This document shows positions 1-8,911 of a stretch of 50,084 nucleotides of DNA, one piece after another (position 1 is the stretch's first letter; each line of letters begins with the position of its first letter). This stretch comes from Gemmatimonadaceae bacterium. GTDB lineage: Bacteria; Gemmatimonadota; Gemmatimonadetes; Gemmatimonadales; Gemmatimonadaceae. Under the pieces are notes generated by a model. The model saw only the letters and a program-made list of their open reading frames with translations, was not told where the DNA came from and ran no database searches. The position numbers and the translations under genes were made by a program. Location: positions 1 through 50,084 of the forward strand of contig JACCRF010000056.1 in the NCBI GenBank assembly GCA_013813715.1, written 5' to 3'.

Positions 1-594
1 GCCGAGAACACGTACCAGCCGAGCATTCGCGACATCGGCAAGAAATTCCACATCAAATCCACGAAGACCGTTTCTGATCTTCTGCAGTCGCTCGCCAGAA
101 AGGGGTTTATCGAGCGCGACCCGGCGCGGTCGCGCGGGGTGCGGCTGCTTGGTTTCACCGGGGGCGCCAAGACGAAGCCGGTTCCCTTTTACGGACGCAT
201 CCACGCCGGCGAGCCCGCCCTCTTGCCTGAGAATAAGGAGGGCTACATCACCATCGACCGCCGCTTCGTGCCCGACGAAGAGATCTATTTCCTGAAGGTG
301 AAAGGCGACAGCATGATCGGCCGCGCGATCAGTGACGGCGACTTCGTCATGGTCAATCCGGCCGTGAAGGCGAAGGAGAACGACATCATTGCTGCGCGCA
401 TCGGGGACGAGGCGACGATCAAGACCCTCACTCACCAGAACGGCGCCGTCGTGCTCGAGCCGGCAAATCCTGCTGAGCGCGAGATCGTCGTCAAACCCGG
501 CGAGGATTTCGGGGTTCTGGGCGTGATCTGCGGCGTCTTCCGCCCGTTCGTTGCGATGGAGGCGATGACGGATTCGATGCCAAGTCCGACCTAG
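1..594 (+). CDS. lexA: LexA repressor, 5'-truncated by window edge
   Basis: SOS-response repressor and self-cleaving S24 peptidase. The reading frame is open from base 1, so the start lies outside the window and roughly 15 N-terminal residues are missing. Window residues 1-50 are the end of the winged-helix DNA-binding domain. The Ala-Gly cleavage site is at 69-70 (HAGEP), the catalytic Ser at 104 (GDSM) and the catalytic Lys at 141 (TIKTL). The spacings of 35 and 37 residues equal those in E. coli LexA (A84-G85, S119, K156). Its TAG stop shares CTAG with the stop of the convergent gene at 591. No operator can be seen because the promoter is off the window. Confidence 0.96.
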   Translation, partial: AENTYQPSIRDIGKKFHIKSTKTVSDLLQSLARKGFIERDPARSRGVRLLGFTGGAKTKPVPFYGRIHAGEPALLPENKEGYITIDRRFVPDEEIYFLKVKGDSMIGRAISDGDFVMVNPAVKAKENDIIAARIGDEATIKTLTHQNGAVVLEPANPAEREIVVKPGEDFGVLGVICGVFRPFVAMEAMTDSMPSPT

Positions 595-1502
595 CGAGGC
601 GCCTGGGTAGGCGCGGTCCCCTTCGGCGGTACCTGCGCGTCCGGCTGATCTGCAGGACGCGCGTTTTTTTCGGCCTGCGCCCGCTCACGCTCCTTCCGCT
701 CGCGGATGCTCTTCACCGCCTTCTTGAAGTCCACCTCGTTCATCCCCTGGCGTGCGTAGCGGCGAATATCCGCGTTGAGCTGATTCTGGAGTTTGTTTCG
801 CTCGTTGAGCGTCGGGTTCCCTGTCATGTTGATAGGAAGAAGCCCGAGCAACGCCGTCGGAATGGAAACCTTGCCCAGCCGGATGTACTGCGGGTCGAGC
901 CCATACTTGCGCCCGTCTTTCTCAAATGTCCAGTCCTTGGGATCGCGCTGGCGTGCCGCAATCGCGACCGAGTCAACAAACGGCGCGACGATCGACGCGA
1001 CGACGCTGTCGAGCCGTTCCTTCGCGGTCCTGGGCGCCGAGACGATGTTACCCGGCGCAGTCCACAACCGTGGGTCAGAATATGTCGGCCGGATCCCGCG
1101 TGCCGGGCCGCCAGTACCAGTAAGAGGCCCGCTTCCTTCTTCCAACTGTCGCGTTACGGGTCGCGTGGGCGCAGGAGAAATCCCGGTCGGCACTGTGGCC
1201 GGTGCCACGAGCCGGCGCGGCTGAGTCTTCGACACGGGACGCCCGTCACCGCCACTCCTGCCTTCGACCGGAGTGCCAGTCGCCTTGGGAAGAACGAGGA
1301 ATCCGATACGCTCGGCTGGCACCGCAGGCGATTTCGCGCGTCCGAACACGAGGAGAAACGCGGTCGGCGATATGAGAAACCGGGCGAGCGCCAGCACAAT
1401 TGCGGCGTGGATCGCGAGAGAGGCCAGGAAGTGGCCCGACGTCATGCGCTGGCGAAGCGTCGGCTTCACTAGCGGCGCACTCGAGCCACGGGGCCTTTTC
1501 AT
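591..1502 (-). CDS. Proline-rich single-pass membrane protein, unknown function
   Basis: 303-residue protein I do not recognise. A basic N-terminus is followed by one hydrophobic segment at about residues 24-51, so it is probably anchored in the inner membrane with the rest periplasmic. The middle (60-150) is rich in Pro, Thr, Gly and Arg. The C-terminus (240-303) is charged with Glu/Arg-rich helices and a Pro-rich tail. The N-terminal segment looks like a TonB-type anchor, but I see no TonB C-terminal domain, so a TonB call is not supported. It ends tail-to-tail on lexA with overlapping stops. It could be co-transcribed with the aminotransferase 55 bp upstream. Confidence 0.7.
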   Translation of the reverse strand: MKRPRGSSAPLVKPTLRQRMTSGHFLASLAIHAAIVLALARFLISPTAFLLVFGRAKSPAVPAERIGFLVLPKATGTPVEGRSGGDGRPVSKTQPRRLVAPATVPTGISPAPTRPVTRQLEEGSGPLTGTGGPARGIRPTYSDPRLWTAPGNIVSAPRTAKERLDSVVASIVAPFVDSVAIAARQRDPKDWTFEKDGRKYGLDPQYIRLGKVSIPTALLGLLPINMTGNPTLNERNKLQNQLNADIRRYARQGMNEVDFKKAVKSIRERKERERAQAEKNARPADQPDAQVPPKGTAPTQAPR

Positions 1503-1504
1503 CT

Positions 1505-1547
1505 ACCAAAGACGCGAAGGAAGACGGACGCAGATACGCACCGAACG
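1505..1547. repeat. Possible degenerate GACGCGAAGGAAGAC-type intergenic repeat
   Basis: The short gap between the membrane protein and the aminotransferase contains a purine-rich, roughly 7-base-periodic string (ACCAAAGACGCGAAGGAAG followed by acggacgcagatacgc). It looks like a worn relative of the CACAGAGACACGGAGGCACA element at 43742. The similarity is by eye only, and no other copy is in the window. Confidence 0.25.
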
Positions 1548-1557
1548 CGAGGCCGGG

Positions 1558-2739
1558 TCACGCGCCGACGCTCAGGCGCGATAGTACCCTGCCGGCCCGC
1601 ATCGCCGCCTCGCGGATTCGATCCGGCGAGGTCACGAACGAGACGCGGAAGAATCCTTCTCCGCCTGCGCCAAACGACGAGCCCGGCAACACAATCACAC
1701 CTTCTTCCTCCATCAGGAATTCCGCGAACTCCGCGCTCGGAATGTGCTCGGGCAGCGGAATCCACAAATACATGGTCGCCTTCGGCACGTCGCAGTCGAA
1801 ACCATTCTCCCGGAATGCCGCGACCGCGGCGTCGCGCCGTTGCTCAAAGACCGCGATGTTGTTCGGAACGAATTCATCCGAGCTGTCCAGCGCCGCCGCG
1901 GACGCGGCCTGCACTGCCATGAACGCGCCGGTATCCACGAACAGTTTGACCCTCGCGAGGGGGCTCACGAGCTCGGCGCTGCCGACTGCCCAGCCGCATC
2001 GCCATCCGGTCATGTTGTATGTCTTCGACATCGAGTGGAACTCGATCGCAACCTCGCGGGCACCGTCTACCTCGAAAATGCTCGGCGGACGATATCCGTC
2101 GAACGCCATCTCCGAGTAGGCATTGTCGTACACCAGCAGGATGTCGAGTTCCCGGCAGCGGCTGACAACCGACTCGAGGTATATACGGGGGGCAATGGCC
2201 GCCGTGGGATTATTCGGATAGTTCAGGTAGAGGATCTTCGTTCGTTCGAGCACATCAATAGGAACGTCATCGAGATCGACCAGAAAGCCGTTTTCGGGGC
2301 GCAGGACGTAGCGATATGGCTCACCCTGAGCGAGTTGCGTTCCCCCGACGTACGCGAGATATCCCGGTTCAGGAACGATCGTGACGTCGCCGTCCTCCGC
2401 GTAAGCGAGCGCGACGTGCGAGATCCCTTCCTTCGATCCGATGAGGGGAACGATCTCGCGCAGTGGATCAAAGCGCAGCCCGAATCGTTTTTCCATCCAG
2501 CGCGATATGGACTCGCGGTACTCGACGAGGCCGAGCCCGAAGCCGTACCGGCTCATCGCCGGATTCTTCGCGGCTTCGGCGAGACGGGTGACGGCTGTCG
2601 GGGGCGGGGCAAGATCGGCATCGCCGGCACCGAGATCGATGACGTCCATGCCGCGGGCGACGAGCTGCCGTTTCTTCTCGGGAAATTTTCCCAGCGGATA
2701 CTCGGGGAGCGCGAGCAGGCGCTTCGTGCATCGCGGCAC
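1558..2739 (-). CDS. PLP-dependent class I/II aminotransferase (LL-diaminopimelate aminotransferase-like)
   Basis: 393-residue fold-type I aminotransferase. The PLP lysine is K239 in SMSKTYNMTGWRCGW. The YPNNPTA motif (174-180), D205/Y208 (VYDNAY) and a C-terminal substrate-carboxylate Arg in FFRVSF are all present. The layout and SMSKTYNMTGWR motif fit the DapL/DapC or alanine/aspartate aminotransferase branch, which could act in lysine and peptidoglycan precursor synthesis. The exact substrate cannot be read from sequence. It starts at GTG 2739, sharing one base with the TAG stop of the upstream hydrolase, so translational coupling is likely. Confidence 0.88.
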   Translation of the reverse strand: MPRCTKRLLALPEYPLGKFPEKKRQLVARGMDVIDLGAGDADLAPPPTAVTRLAEAAKNPAMSRYGFGLGLVEYRESISRWMEKRFGLRFDPLREIVPLIGSKEGISHVALAYAEDGDVTIVPEPGYLAYVGGTQLAQGEPYRYVLRPENGFLVDLDDVPIDVLERTKILYLNYPNNPTAAIAPRIYLESVVSRCRELDILLVYDNAYSEMAFDGYRPPSIFEVDGAREVAIEFHSMSKTYNMTGWRCGWAVGSAELVSPLARVKLFVDTGAFMAVQAASAAALDSSDEFVPNNIAVFEQRRDAAVAAFRENGFDCDVPKATMYLWIPLPEHIPSAEFAEFLMEEEGVIVLPGSSFGAGGEGFFRVSFVTSPDRIREAAMRAGRVLSRLSVGA

Positions 2740-3419
2740 TAGGCGCGGCTCCGCACCGGGTTGCTCACCATGCTCAGTCCTTCCACCTCGACCTCGACGA
2801 CATCGCCGGGTGCGAGTGGCCCGACGCCCGCCGGAGTGCCCGTGGCAAGGATGTCTCCCGGCTCGAGAGTCATTACGTGCGACACGTACGACAGCAGCAT
2901 TGCTATCGGAAAGACCATCTCCGACGTCGACGCGCGCTGGCGCTCTTCGTCGTTGACGCGAGTGATAACGGTCAGGCGGGTGAGATCGCGCGCTCCGGTG
3001 GCGACATTGCCGATCGGACAGAACGTGTCGAAGCCCTTCGCGCGCGTGAACTGAGTGTCCTTCCGCTGAAGATCTCGCGCCGTGACGTCGTTGAGGGCGA
3101 CGATTCCCCTGATGCCGCGAACGGCGTCGGACTCGCTGGCACGCGCCAGCGTGTCGCCGATCACGATACCGACTTCACCCTCGAACTCGACTCGCTCCGA
3201 TTGTTCCGGAAGCACGATTGCGTCGCCATCTCCGATGACGGAGGTCGATGGCTTGAGAAAGATCAGCGGCTCCGTCGGAACCTCGTTGCCGAGCTCTTTC
3301 GCGTGCTCCCGGTAGTTGCGGCCGATGCAGACGATCTTGCCCGGCCGTGCGGTGTGGTGCACATCCGCCGGCGGAATGCCCCCACCGGTCAACGGATCAT
3401 CGAATGTCAGGTCCGACAT
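2739..3419 (-). CDS. Fumarylacetoacetate hydrolase (FAH) family protein
   Basis: 226-residue metal-dependent C-C bond hydrolase or decarboxylase of the FAH superfamily. Visible signatures are CIGRNYREHAKELG near residue 31, IFLKPSTS, the metal-binding EFEGEVGIVIG, NDVTARDLQ, and the C-terminal TGTPAGVGPL loop. Substrates in this family include acylpyruvates and 2-hydroxyhepta-diene-dioates, and this one cannot be assigned. The ATG at 3419 shares one base with the helicase stop (TAATG). A longer start at 3479 is possible but would run deep into the helicase gene. It lies between a helicase and an aminotransferase, which gives no metabolic clue. Confidence 0.9.
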   Translation of the reverse strand: MSDLTFDDPLTGGGIPPADVHHTARPGKIVCIGRNYREHAKELGNEVPTEPLIFLKPSTSVIGDGDAIVLPEQSERVEFEGEVGIVIGDTLARASESDAVRGIRGIVALNDVTARDLQRKDTQFTRAKGFDTFCPIGNVATGARDLTRLTVITRVNDEERQRASTSEMVFPIAMLLSYVSHVMTLEPGDILATGTPAGVGPLAPGDVVEVEVEGLSMVSNPVRSRA

Positions 3420-5617
3420 TATCCCTCCTGGTGCCCGTGACCGTAGAACTCTCGCAGTTGCCTGGAGATTTCTGCCCACTCTAATACTATCCGTCTCGCC
3501 GGCGGAAGCGCGCGCATCAGCACGTCCCCGTACGACTTGGTGACGATTCGCGGGTCTGCGATGACTATCGCACCGCGGTCGGTCGACGACCGGATGAGGC
3601 GCCCGAAGCCCTGCTTAAGCCGAAGGGCTGCGTGCGGCACCATGTATTCCGCGAACGGATCGCCGCCACGCTCCTGAATCGCCTCGCAATGCGCCGCGGT
3701 GAGCGGCTCGCTCGGAACACGAAAGGGCAGCTTTGCGATGAGAAGCCCGCGCAGAGCATGGCCGGCAACGTCAACTCCTTCCCAGTATGACGAGGTTCCG
3801 AGCAGAACGGCGCGGCCGGATTCGCGAAATCTCGCGAGCATCGCATCGCGCGATTCCTCGCCATGCACGAGCACGGGCCTCCCGGTTGGCATTCCGCTGG
3901 CGCGCAGCTCCACGGCGGCCTGCTTCACGTCCCGGTGACTCGTGAAGAGGACGAAGATTCCGCCGTCCGACGCCTGCGTGAAGTCCGTGACCATCCGCAT
4001 CACCGCGCGAAAGTGGCCGGCCGCGTCGGCGTTCGGCGGCGGTGTATCGACCGGAACGGCGAGAATCGCCTGAGTGGCGAAATCGAACGGCGACGGGAAC
4101 GACTCGGTCACCGGCGGAATGGCGAGCTGATCCACGCCGAGCCGGCCCGCCAGAAAATCGAAACGCTTGTCGGTCGCGAGAGTGGCGCTGGTCACGATCG
4201 CCGTCTTCACCCGGCTGAAAAGATCATCGCGCAGAATCGGAGCGAGGTCGAGCGGCACCCAGGTAACTGCAATGTTGCCCTCGCGGCCCCGCGTCTCGAC
4301 CCACCGAATTCTTCTGTGCGCGTCGTTGCCCGCGTCGAGCGCGCCGTGCAGCGCGCCAGCGAGACCCTCGAGGCGCCGGCCGACTCCGCGCAGCTCGTTC
4401 GCTATCGCCGCTGTCGCCTCATCGCGGATTACTTCCGCCTCCAGTCGCTCGCGCACCATCGTCAGCGTGTCGTCGAGAATCGCTGTCTGCCCCAGCAGGT
4501 CGGACAGCGCGCCGGCGAGCCCGGCCCGCCAGATAGGATCCGTCGAGAACTCGTCGGTCAGGCGCACCACCGGCTGACCGTTCTCGCGGAGGAACACTTC
4601 GAGAAGGTCGAACACGATACCACCCTTTTCTCTCGAAGCGTTGACGGCGGGAAGGATTATCGCCTGGAGCAGCTCCATGCTGGCCTTGCTGAACATGTCG
4701 CCCTGCCGCGCACGGAGCCGCTCCTCGAGCGCGGCGAGCAGGCCGCTACCGGTGCGGCGGCTCCCCGAACCGCGTGACAGTCGCGAGAGGAGCCGCTGCA
4801 TGCCCAGCCGTGTTGCCGACTCACCGAGATGGGCGGCCGCGGCGTCCTCGAGATGATGGGCCTCGTCTATCACGAGCCTCCCATACGGAGGGATGACCGC
4901 GGCATCCTGCCAGTTCTGCTGCGCGCGCCGGATGGCGACGTCGGACATCAGGAGATGATGATTGACCACCACGACCTGAGCCTGCGCCGCTTCTCTTCGC
5001 GCCCGAAACACGAAGCACCGGTCGTAGTGCGGGCACTTCGCGCGGATGCACAGATCGGGCTCGGCCGCAACTTCATCCCACACTTCCGGCGCCGGCGCGA
5101 ACGGCACGTCACTGAGAGAACCGTCTGCCGTTCGCTTCGACCAGGCCGAGATCGAATCGATTCCGCCTGAATCGTCGAGGAGGCCGGAGCCAATCAGCTT
5201 TGACTGCTCGAGCCGCAGCAGGCACAGATAATTCCGCCATCCCTTGAGCAGGGCGAAGCGCACTTCCTGTTCGCCTTCCAGCGCGCCCGCAAGAAACGGA
5301 AGATCCTTCCTGACGAGCTGTTCCTGGAGATTGATCGTGTTCGTTGACACGACTGTGCGCTCTCCGGTAAGCGCGGCCCAGCGGAGCGCCGGGATCAGGT
5401 AGCCGAGTGACTTTCCAACTCCGGTTCCCGCCTCGATAAGCCCGACACCTGTGTCGTTGTAGAGCATCGAGATGGCTCTCGCCATGCTCCGCTGCGCCGG
5501 ACGGTCCTCGTACTGCCGCATCGCCCGTGCGACGGCGCCGTCAGGACCAATGTCGCCGGCGATGCTCTCGAGATCGAGCTGCGCGGAGCCGGCGATCGCA
5601 TCCGGAAAGGCGATCAC
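3419..5617 (-). CDS. dinG: DinG/XPD-family ATP-dependent DNA helicase with Fe-S cluster
   Basis: 732-residue superfamily 2 helicase. Walker A is at 62-70 (EAGTGVGKS), followed by an NTINLQEQ motif. The four [4Fe-4S] cysteines are C122, C190, C195 and C201 (LCIRAKCPHYDRC), and the DEAH box is at 251-254. C-terminal motifs LGTSSYWEGVD and QGFGRLIRSSTDRG are intact. DinG-type helicases unwind 5'-3' and resolve R-loops and G-quadruplexes. The protein could equally be a YoaA-like paralogue. The GTG start at 5617 overlaps the rsmI stop by one base (TAGTG). It is one of several DNA or RNA maintenance genes in this leftward run. Confidence 0.92.
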   Translation of the reverse strand: MIAFPDAIAGSAQLDLESIAGDIGPDGAVARAMRQYEDRPAQRSMARAISMLYNDTGVGLIEAGTGVGKSLGYLIPALRWAALTGERTVVSTNTINLQEQLVRKDLPFLAGALEGEQEVRFALLKGWRNYLCLLRLEQSKLIGSGLLDDSGGIDSISAWSKRTADGSLSDVPFAPAPEVWDEVAAEPDLCIRAKCPHYDRCFVFRARREAAQAQVVVVNHHLLMSDVAIRRAQQNWQDAAVIPPYGRLVIDEAHHLEDAAAAHLGESATRLGMQRLLSRLSRGSGSRRTGSGLLAALEERLRARQGDMFSKASMELLQAIILPAVNASREKGGIVFDLLEVFLRENGQPVVRLTDEFSTDPIWRAGLAGALSDLLGQTAILDDTLTMVRERLEAEVIRDEATAAIANELRGVGRRLEGLAGALHGALDAGNDAHRRIRWVETRGREGNIAVTWVPLDLAPILRDDLFSRVKTAIVTSATLATDKRFDFLAGRLGVDQLAIPPVTESFPSPFDFATQAILAVPVDTPPPNADAAGHFRAVMRMVTDFTQASDGGIFVLFTSHRDVKQAAVELRASGMPTGRPVLVHGEESRDAMLARFRESGRAVLLGTSSYWEGVDVAGHALRGLLIAKLPFRVPSEPLTAAHCEAIQERGGDPFAEYMVPHAALRLKQGFGRLIRSSTDRGAIVIADPRIVTKSYGDVLMRALPPARRIVLEWAEISRQLREFYGHGHQEG

Positions 5618-6435
5618 TACTCGTGCGCCAGCCGGTAGGCGACGTTGCGGGGAGCGCCGTGCTCGCCGATGAGCCGCTCGACGACATCGCGCGGCGGGAG
5701 ACCGCCAGCAAGCATCGACTGCGCACGATCGCGTAGGGCGTCCTCGTTGAGTTCGGCGGGCAGTGCTCCGCTGATGAGGATAACGACTTCGCCGCGCGCG
5801 GGCGCCTCGGAATACCGCTCCGCCAGCTCGGCGGCGGTGCCGCGGGCGAACTCTTCGAATTTCTTGGTGAGCTCGCGCGCGACGACGGCTGTCCTCGACC
5901 CCGCGCCGGCATCGGACAGCTCTCGCAGCGTCGCGCCGACGCGGAGGGGCGACTCGTAGATGACGGCGGCGTGCGTCATTCGCATGATGTCACCGAGCGC
6001 GCGCAGCCGGTCCTTTCCCTTCCTCGGCAGAAATCCGAAGAACGTGAAGCGGTCTCCTGCCATTCCCGATGCGACGAGCGCGGCGAGCAGCGCCGAGGCT
6101 CCTGGCACGGGAACCACGGTTATGCCGGCTTCGATCGCGGCGGCGACTAGACGTGCCCCCGGGTCGGAGAGCAGCGGTGTGCCCGCGTCGGTGATCATAG
6201 CGATCGACTCCCCTTCGCTGAGCCGCCTCACGAGGCGAGGCGTCTCTCGCGCCTCGTTGTGCTCGTGATACGCCAGGCAGCGAGTCGAAATCTGATAATG
6301 GTCGAGCAACCGCCGCGAATGACGCGTGTCCTCCGCAACGACGAGCGCGGCCGACGAGAGGACGTCGACCGCGCGAAACGACATGTCTCCCAGATTACCG
6401 ATGGGAGTACTGACTACGAAGAGGGTCCCGGCCAT
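5617..6435 (-). CDS. rsmI: 16S rRNA (cytidine-1402-2'-O)-methyltransferase
   Basis: 272-residue tetrapyrrole-methylase-fold enzyme that 2'-O-methylates C1402 of 16S rRNA in the decoding centre. The N-terminal GTLFVVSTPIGNLGD, the VAEDTRHSRRLL motif, DAGTPLLSDPGARLV and the VPGASALLAAL SAM-binding loop are diagnostic. Length matches the family. The C-terminal 50 residues form the small helical domain. The TAG stop overlaps the start of the helicase gene. It starts 28 bp after trxA on the same strand. Confidence 0.96.
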   Translation of the reverse strand: MAGTLFVVSTPIGNLGDMSFRAVDVLSSAALVVAEDTRHSRRLLDHYQISTRCLAYHEHNEARETPRLVRRLSEGESIAMITDAGTPLLSDPGARLVAAAIEAGITVVPVPGASALLAALVASGMAGDRFTFFGFLPRKGKDRLRALGDIMRMTHAAVIYESPLRVGATLRELSDAGAGSRTAVVARELTKKFEEFARGTAAELAERYSEAPARGEVVILISGALPAELNEDALRDRAQSMLAGGLPPRDVVERLIGEHGAPRNVAYRLAHE

Positions 6436-6463
6436 ACCGGCTGCGCCCTCGTCCGGGAACTCC

Positions 6464-6790
6464 TCAGGCAGCGTGCTGCCGAAACTTCCCTTCGAGTTGA
6501 GACTTTGGAACGGCGCCGATCACCTGATCGACGAGCTTGCCGTCCTTGAAGAAGAGAATCGCGGGAATCGAGCGCACCTGGAAACGGGCAGGAGTCATTA
6601 TGTTCGTGTCCACGTCGAGCTTCGCGACCTTCGCCTTGCCGGCATATTCGAGCGCGAGCTGGTCGAGCATCGGCGCGATCGCGCGACAGGGCCCGCACCA
6701 CGTCGCCCAGAAATCGACGACCGCCAGTCCCTCATGCTTCTCGATCTCCGCTTCGAAATCGCCGTCAGTAACATTGAACGCACTCGACAT
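6464..6790 (-). CDS. trxA: Thioredoxin
   Basis: 108-residue cytoplasmic thioredoxin. The WCGPC active site is at residues 31-35 and the cis-Pro is P76 (RSIPA). There is no signal peptide. It reduces protein disulfides using thioredoxin reductase, which is not in this window. It is the first gene of the leftward run ending at 1558, so a promoter is expected in the 79-bp gap shared with the divergent epimerase gene. A plausible one on the minus strand is TTCGAA, 17 bp, TTAATT, though both boxes are weak. A ribosome-binding AGGGT precedes the ATG by four bases. Confidence 0.97.
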   Translation of the reverse strand: MSSAFNVTDGDFEAEIEKHEGLAVVDFWATWCGPCRAIAPMLDQLALEYAGKAKVAKLDVDTNIMTPARFQVRSIPAILFFKDGKLVDQVIGAVPKSQLEGKFRQHAA

Positions 6791-6806
6791 TCATACCCTC
6801 CGCGGC

Positions 6807-6819
6807 GGGGGTGACCCCC
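6807..6819. promoter_or_regulatory. Perfect 13-bp palindrome in the trxA leader
   Basis: GGGGGT-G-ACCCCC is an inverted repeat with 6-bp arms and a one-base centre, 17 bp before the trxA start. The centre is too short for an RNA hairpin without fraying, so if functional it is more likely a protein-binding site. This is inferred from symmetry alone. Confidence 0.3.
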
Positions 6820-6869
6820 ACGTGCAGCTGAATTAAGTTTGAGGCCCTTTCTCTTCGAACTGAAATCTA

Positions 6870-7280
6870 ATGCAAGATTCAACCCCAGAAGGGATTCGAA
6901 TCGCACACGTGGGCTTCGCGGTAAGGTCGATACCGGAGCTCCTCCCCTTCTATCGGGATGTGCTTGGAATGCCAGAGGCGCCGCTCGCCGATTCCGACGG
7001 TGCGCGTATCGCGGGGTTCGAGGCTGGAGGCTCTCTGGTGGAACTGCTGGAGGCGGAGTCGGCGGACACGCCGGTCGGGCAGTTCATCGAGCGGCGCGGA
7101 CCGGGAATACATCATGTGTGCTTCTCGGTTGACGATCTCGATACAGTGCTCGACCGCTGTCGCGCCGCGGGCGTGCGCTTGATCGATGAGACGCCGCGGA
7201 TCGGGGCGGAAGGCCGCCGCATCGCCTTCCTTCATCCCGGCTCGACGGGCGGGATCCTCATCGAGCTAACGGACCCGTGA
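6870..7280 (+). CDS. mce: Methylmalonyl-CoA epimerase
   Basis: 136-residue VOC-fold protein with two glyoxalase-like betaalphabetabetabeta modules. Metal-ligand positions fit: H in RIAHVGFAV, H in GIHHVCFSVDDL and E in ILIELTDP. It interconverts (2R)- and (2S)-methylmalonyl-CoA in propionate and branched-chain breakdown. Length and the motif DTPVGQFIERRGPGIHHVC match the epimerase rather than other VOC enzymes. No mutase or carboxylase genes lie nearby. The ATG has no strong ribosome-binding site in the 30 bases before it. Confidence 0.9.
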   Translation: MQDSTPEGIRIAHVGFAVRSIPELLPFYRDVLGMPEAPLADSDGARIAGFEAGGSLVELLEAESADTPVGQFIERRGPGIHHVCFSVDDLDTVLDRCRAAGVRLIDETPRIGAEGRRIAFLHPGSTGGILIELTDP

Positions 7281-7292
7281 CGGGTACCCGTT

Positions 7293-7757
7293 CTATCGCG
7301 GCGCATCCCGGCAGAAATCACGCACGACGGCGATCTCCATGTTGTCCACGTACCAGCGGCGGCCGGGGCCGCTGATGACATAGAACCGGGGCGACCGGGA
7401 CTGTCCTCCCCGCGTCAACTCGGCGCCGATGATTCGGTGCCCGTCGTCTCCCGGAGAGTCGCCAAGGAGGCGAAATTTGTCGTGGTTGAAGAAGCACTGA
7501 AGAATGACGAGACGCTTTTCCAGCTCGTCCCGATCCATGTTGTCGCGTGCGGGTCCCTGCGAGGTTCCGAAGTTCACCGACATCGCCTGAATGTCCTCGG
7601 CCCGCACGGCGTTGAGGAACTGCTCCACGGCGGCTCTCGCGGTGGCTGCGCCGGTCAGTTGATTGGCGCCGGCTGCGGGGGCGGGACCTCTGGAGGCGGG
7701 GGTGGTGGCGGGCGTGCACGCGGACAGGACGAGAAGCGCCAGCAGATATTTCTTCAC
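7293..7757 (-). CDS. Small lipoprotein, unknown function
   Basis: About 154 residues, with a short basic start, a hydrophobic stretch and a lipobox LVLSAC, so it is probably lipid-anchored. A Pro/Ala-rich linker follows, then a compact domain (residues 45-154) resembling NTF2-like/nuclear-transport-factor or SnoaL lipoproteins in length and in AVEQFLNAVRAEDIQAM, but the match is not certain. I place the start at GTG 7757 because GGAG sits four bases before it. GTG 7769, four codons earlier, is the alternative. It is divergent from pdxJ with a 44-bp gap. Confidence 0.75.
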   Translation of the reverse strand: MKKYLLALLVLSACTPATTPASRGPAPAAGANQLTGAATARAAVEQFLNAVRAEDIQAMSVNFGTSQGPARDNMDRDELEKRLVILQCFFNHDKFRLLGDSPGDDGHRIIGAELTRGGQSRSPRFYVISGPGRRWYVDNMEIAVVRDFCRDAPR

Positions 7758-7801
7758 ACGGTACTCCACTGAAGTTGGTGCGAACCTGAGGGGCGGGACA
7801 A

Positions 7802-8545
7802 ATGCGAGCGATTTACCAGCGCCTGTATGTCAACATAGATCATATCGCGACACTCAGACAGGCGCGGCGCGGAAGCGAGCCCGATCCAGCGGAGGCCGCT
7901 GCAATCTGCGAGGCGGCGGGCGCTGACGGCATCACCGCGCACCTTCGCGAAGATCGCCGTCACATACAGGACACCGACATCGAGTCCCTCGCAACCGCGG
8001 TTCGCACGTTCCTGAATCTCGAGACGGCCTGCGTGGACGAGATGATTGGAATCGCCCTGCGCGTGCGGCCGCAGCAGGTAACGCTCGTTCCGGAGAAGCG
8101 CGAGGAGATCACGACCGAGGGCGGCCTCGACGTCATCGGCGAGCGTGCTCGCGTTTCAAAAGCGGTCGAGCGCCTGCGTGGAGGAGGCATCCGAGTCAGC
8201 CTCTTCATAGATCCATTGCGTGAGGCCGTCGCAGCGTCGAAGGAGCTCGGCGCCGAAGCGATCGAGCTGCACACCGGGCGATACGCAAACGACCCAGTGC
8301 GTGGAATCGAGCCTCTCCGGGCTGCCTCCCGCGAGGCGGCTGATCTCGGTCTCGCGGTTCACGCCGGCCACGGCCTGGCCGTACGAAACATCGCGCCGGT
8401 TGCGGCAATCCCCGAGATCGAGGAGCTCAACATCGGCCACTCCATCGTGAGCCGCGCGGTGATGATCGGCCTCGCGCAAGCAGTGCGCGAAATCCGCGAA
8501 GCGATAGACGCCGCCCGGTCACCAGCCGAGATTTCGCGGTCATGA
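7802..8545 (+). CDS. pdxJ: Pyridoxine 5'-phosphate synthase
   Basis: 247-residue TIM-barrel enzyme that condenses 1-deoxyxylulose 5-phosphate with 3-amino-2-oxopropyl phosphate in DXP-dependent vitamin B6 synthesis. Signatures are [60 protein letters not shown] and AGHGL, covering the phosphate and catalytic sites. Its last four bases (ATGA) overlap the start of the next gene. pdxA is not in the window. Confidence 0.97.
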   Translation: MRAIYQRLYVNIDHIATLRQARRGSEPDPAEAAAICEAAGADGITAHLREDRRHIQDTDIESLATAVRTFLNLETACVDEMIGIALRVRPQQVTLVPEKREEITTEGGLDVIGERARVSKAVERLRGGGIRVSLFIDPLREAVAASKELGAEAIELHTGRYANDPVRGIEPLRAASREAADLGLAVHAGHGLAVRNIAPVAAIPEIEELNIGHSIVSRAVMIGLAQAVREIREAIDAARSPAEISRS

Positions 8546-8907
8546 TCAGCAACAGCGCCATAGTCCCGATCGCACGTCTCTTTTATGACGACGCCGGCCC
8601 GCACATCATGCAGCCGGACGACACCAGTAGCGGTTCCGCCTCCGGGCGGTACACGCCGCGTGGCCAGGAGCTGCGTGACCTGCTCGACACGAGCATCGCG
8701 AACCTCGGCGCGGTCTCGGGCCAGACGCGGCGCGGAGCCTCGCTGGAGCCAGCGCCAGTGGCGATCGAGACACTGCTTTACCGCGGGCGTGCCGCGCTCG
8801 ACCGAGCGCTGGAGATCAGCACGACGGTGCGCGCGGCAGGCGTCGCGCCGGCGCGCGAAGCTGTAGACGAGCTCCTCGATCTCGTCGCGCTCGCAGCGAC
8901 GGAATAG
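8542..8907 (+). CDS. Hypothetical 121-residue protein
   Basis: I do not recognise this protein. It has no signal peptide or membrane segment. Residues 1-40 look disordered (Ser, Gly, Pro-rich), and 40-121 are predicted mainly helical with Ala/Leu-rich amphipathic stretches. The ATGA overlap with pdxJ and the four-base gap to the next gene place it firmly in the operon, which supports it being a real gene. Third-position GC is high like its neighbours. Confidence 0.65.
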   Translation: MISNSAIVPIARLFYDDAGPHIMQPDDTSSGSASGRYTPRGQELRDLLDTSIANLGAVSGQTRRGASLEPAPVAIETLLYRGRAALDRALEISTTVRAAGVAPAREAVDELLDLVALAATE

Positions 8908-8911
8908 GAAT

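Noticed and set aside
591-1502. TonB energy transducer
   Set aside because: Only the N-terminal anchor looks alike; no TonB C-terminal domain is seen and no ExbBD genes are near.
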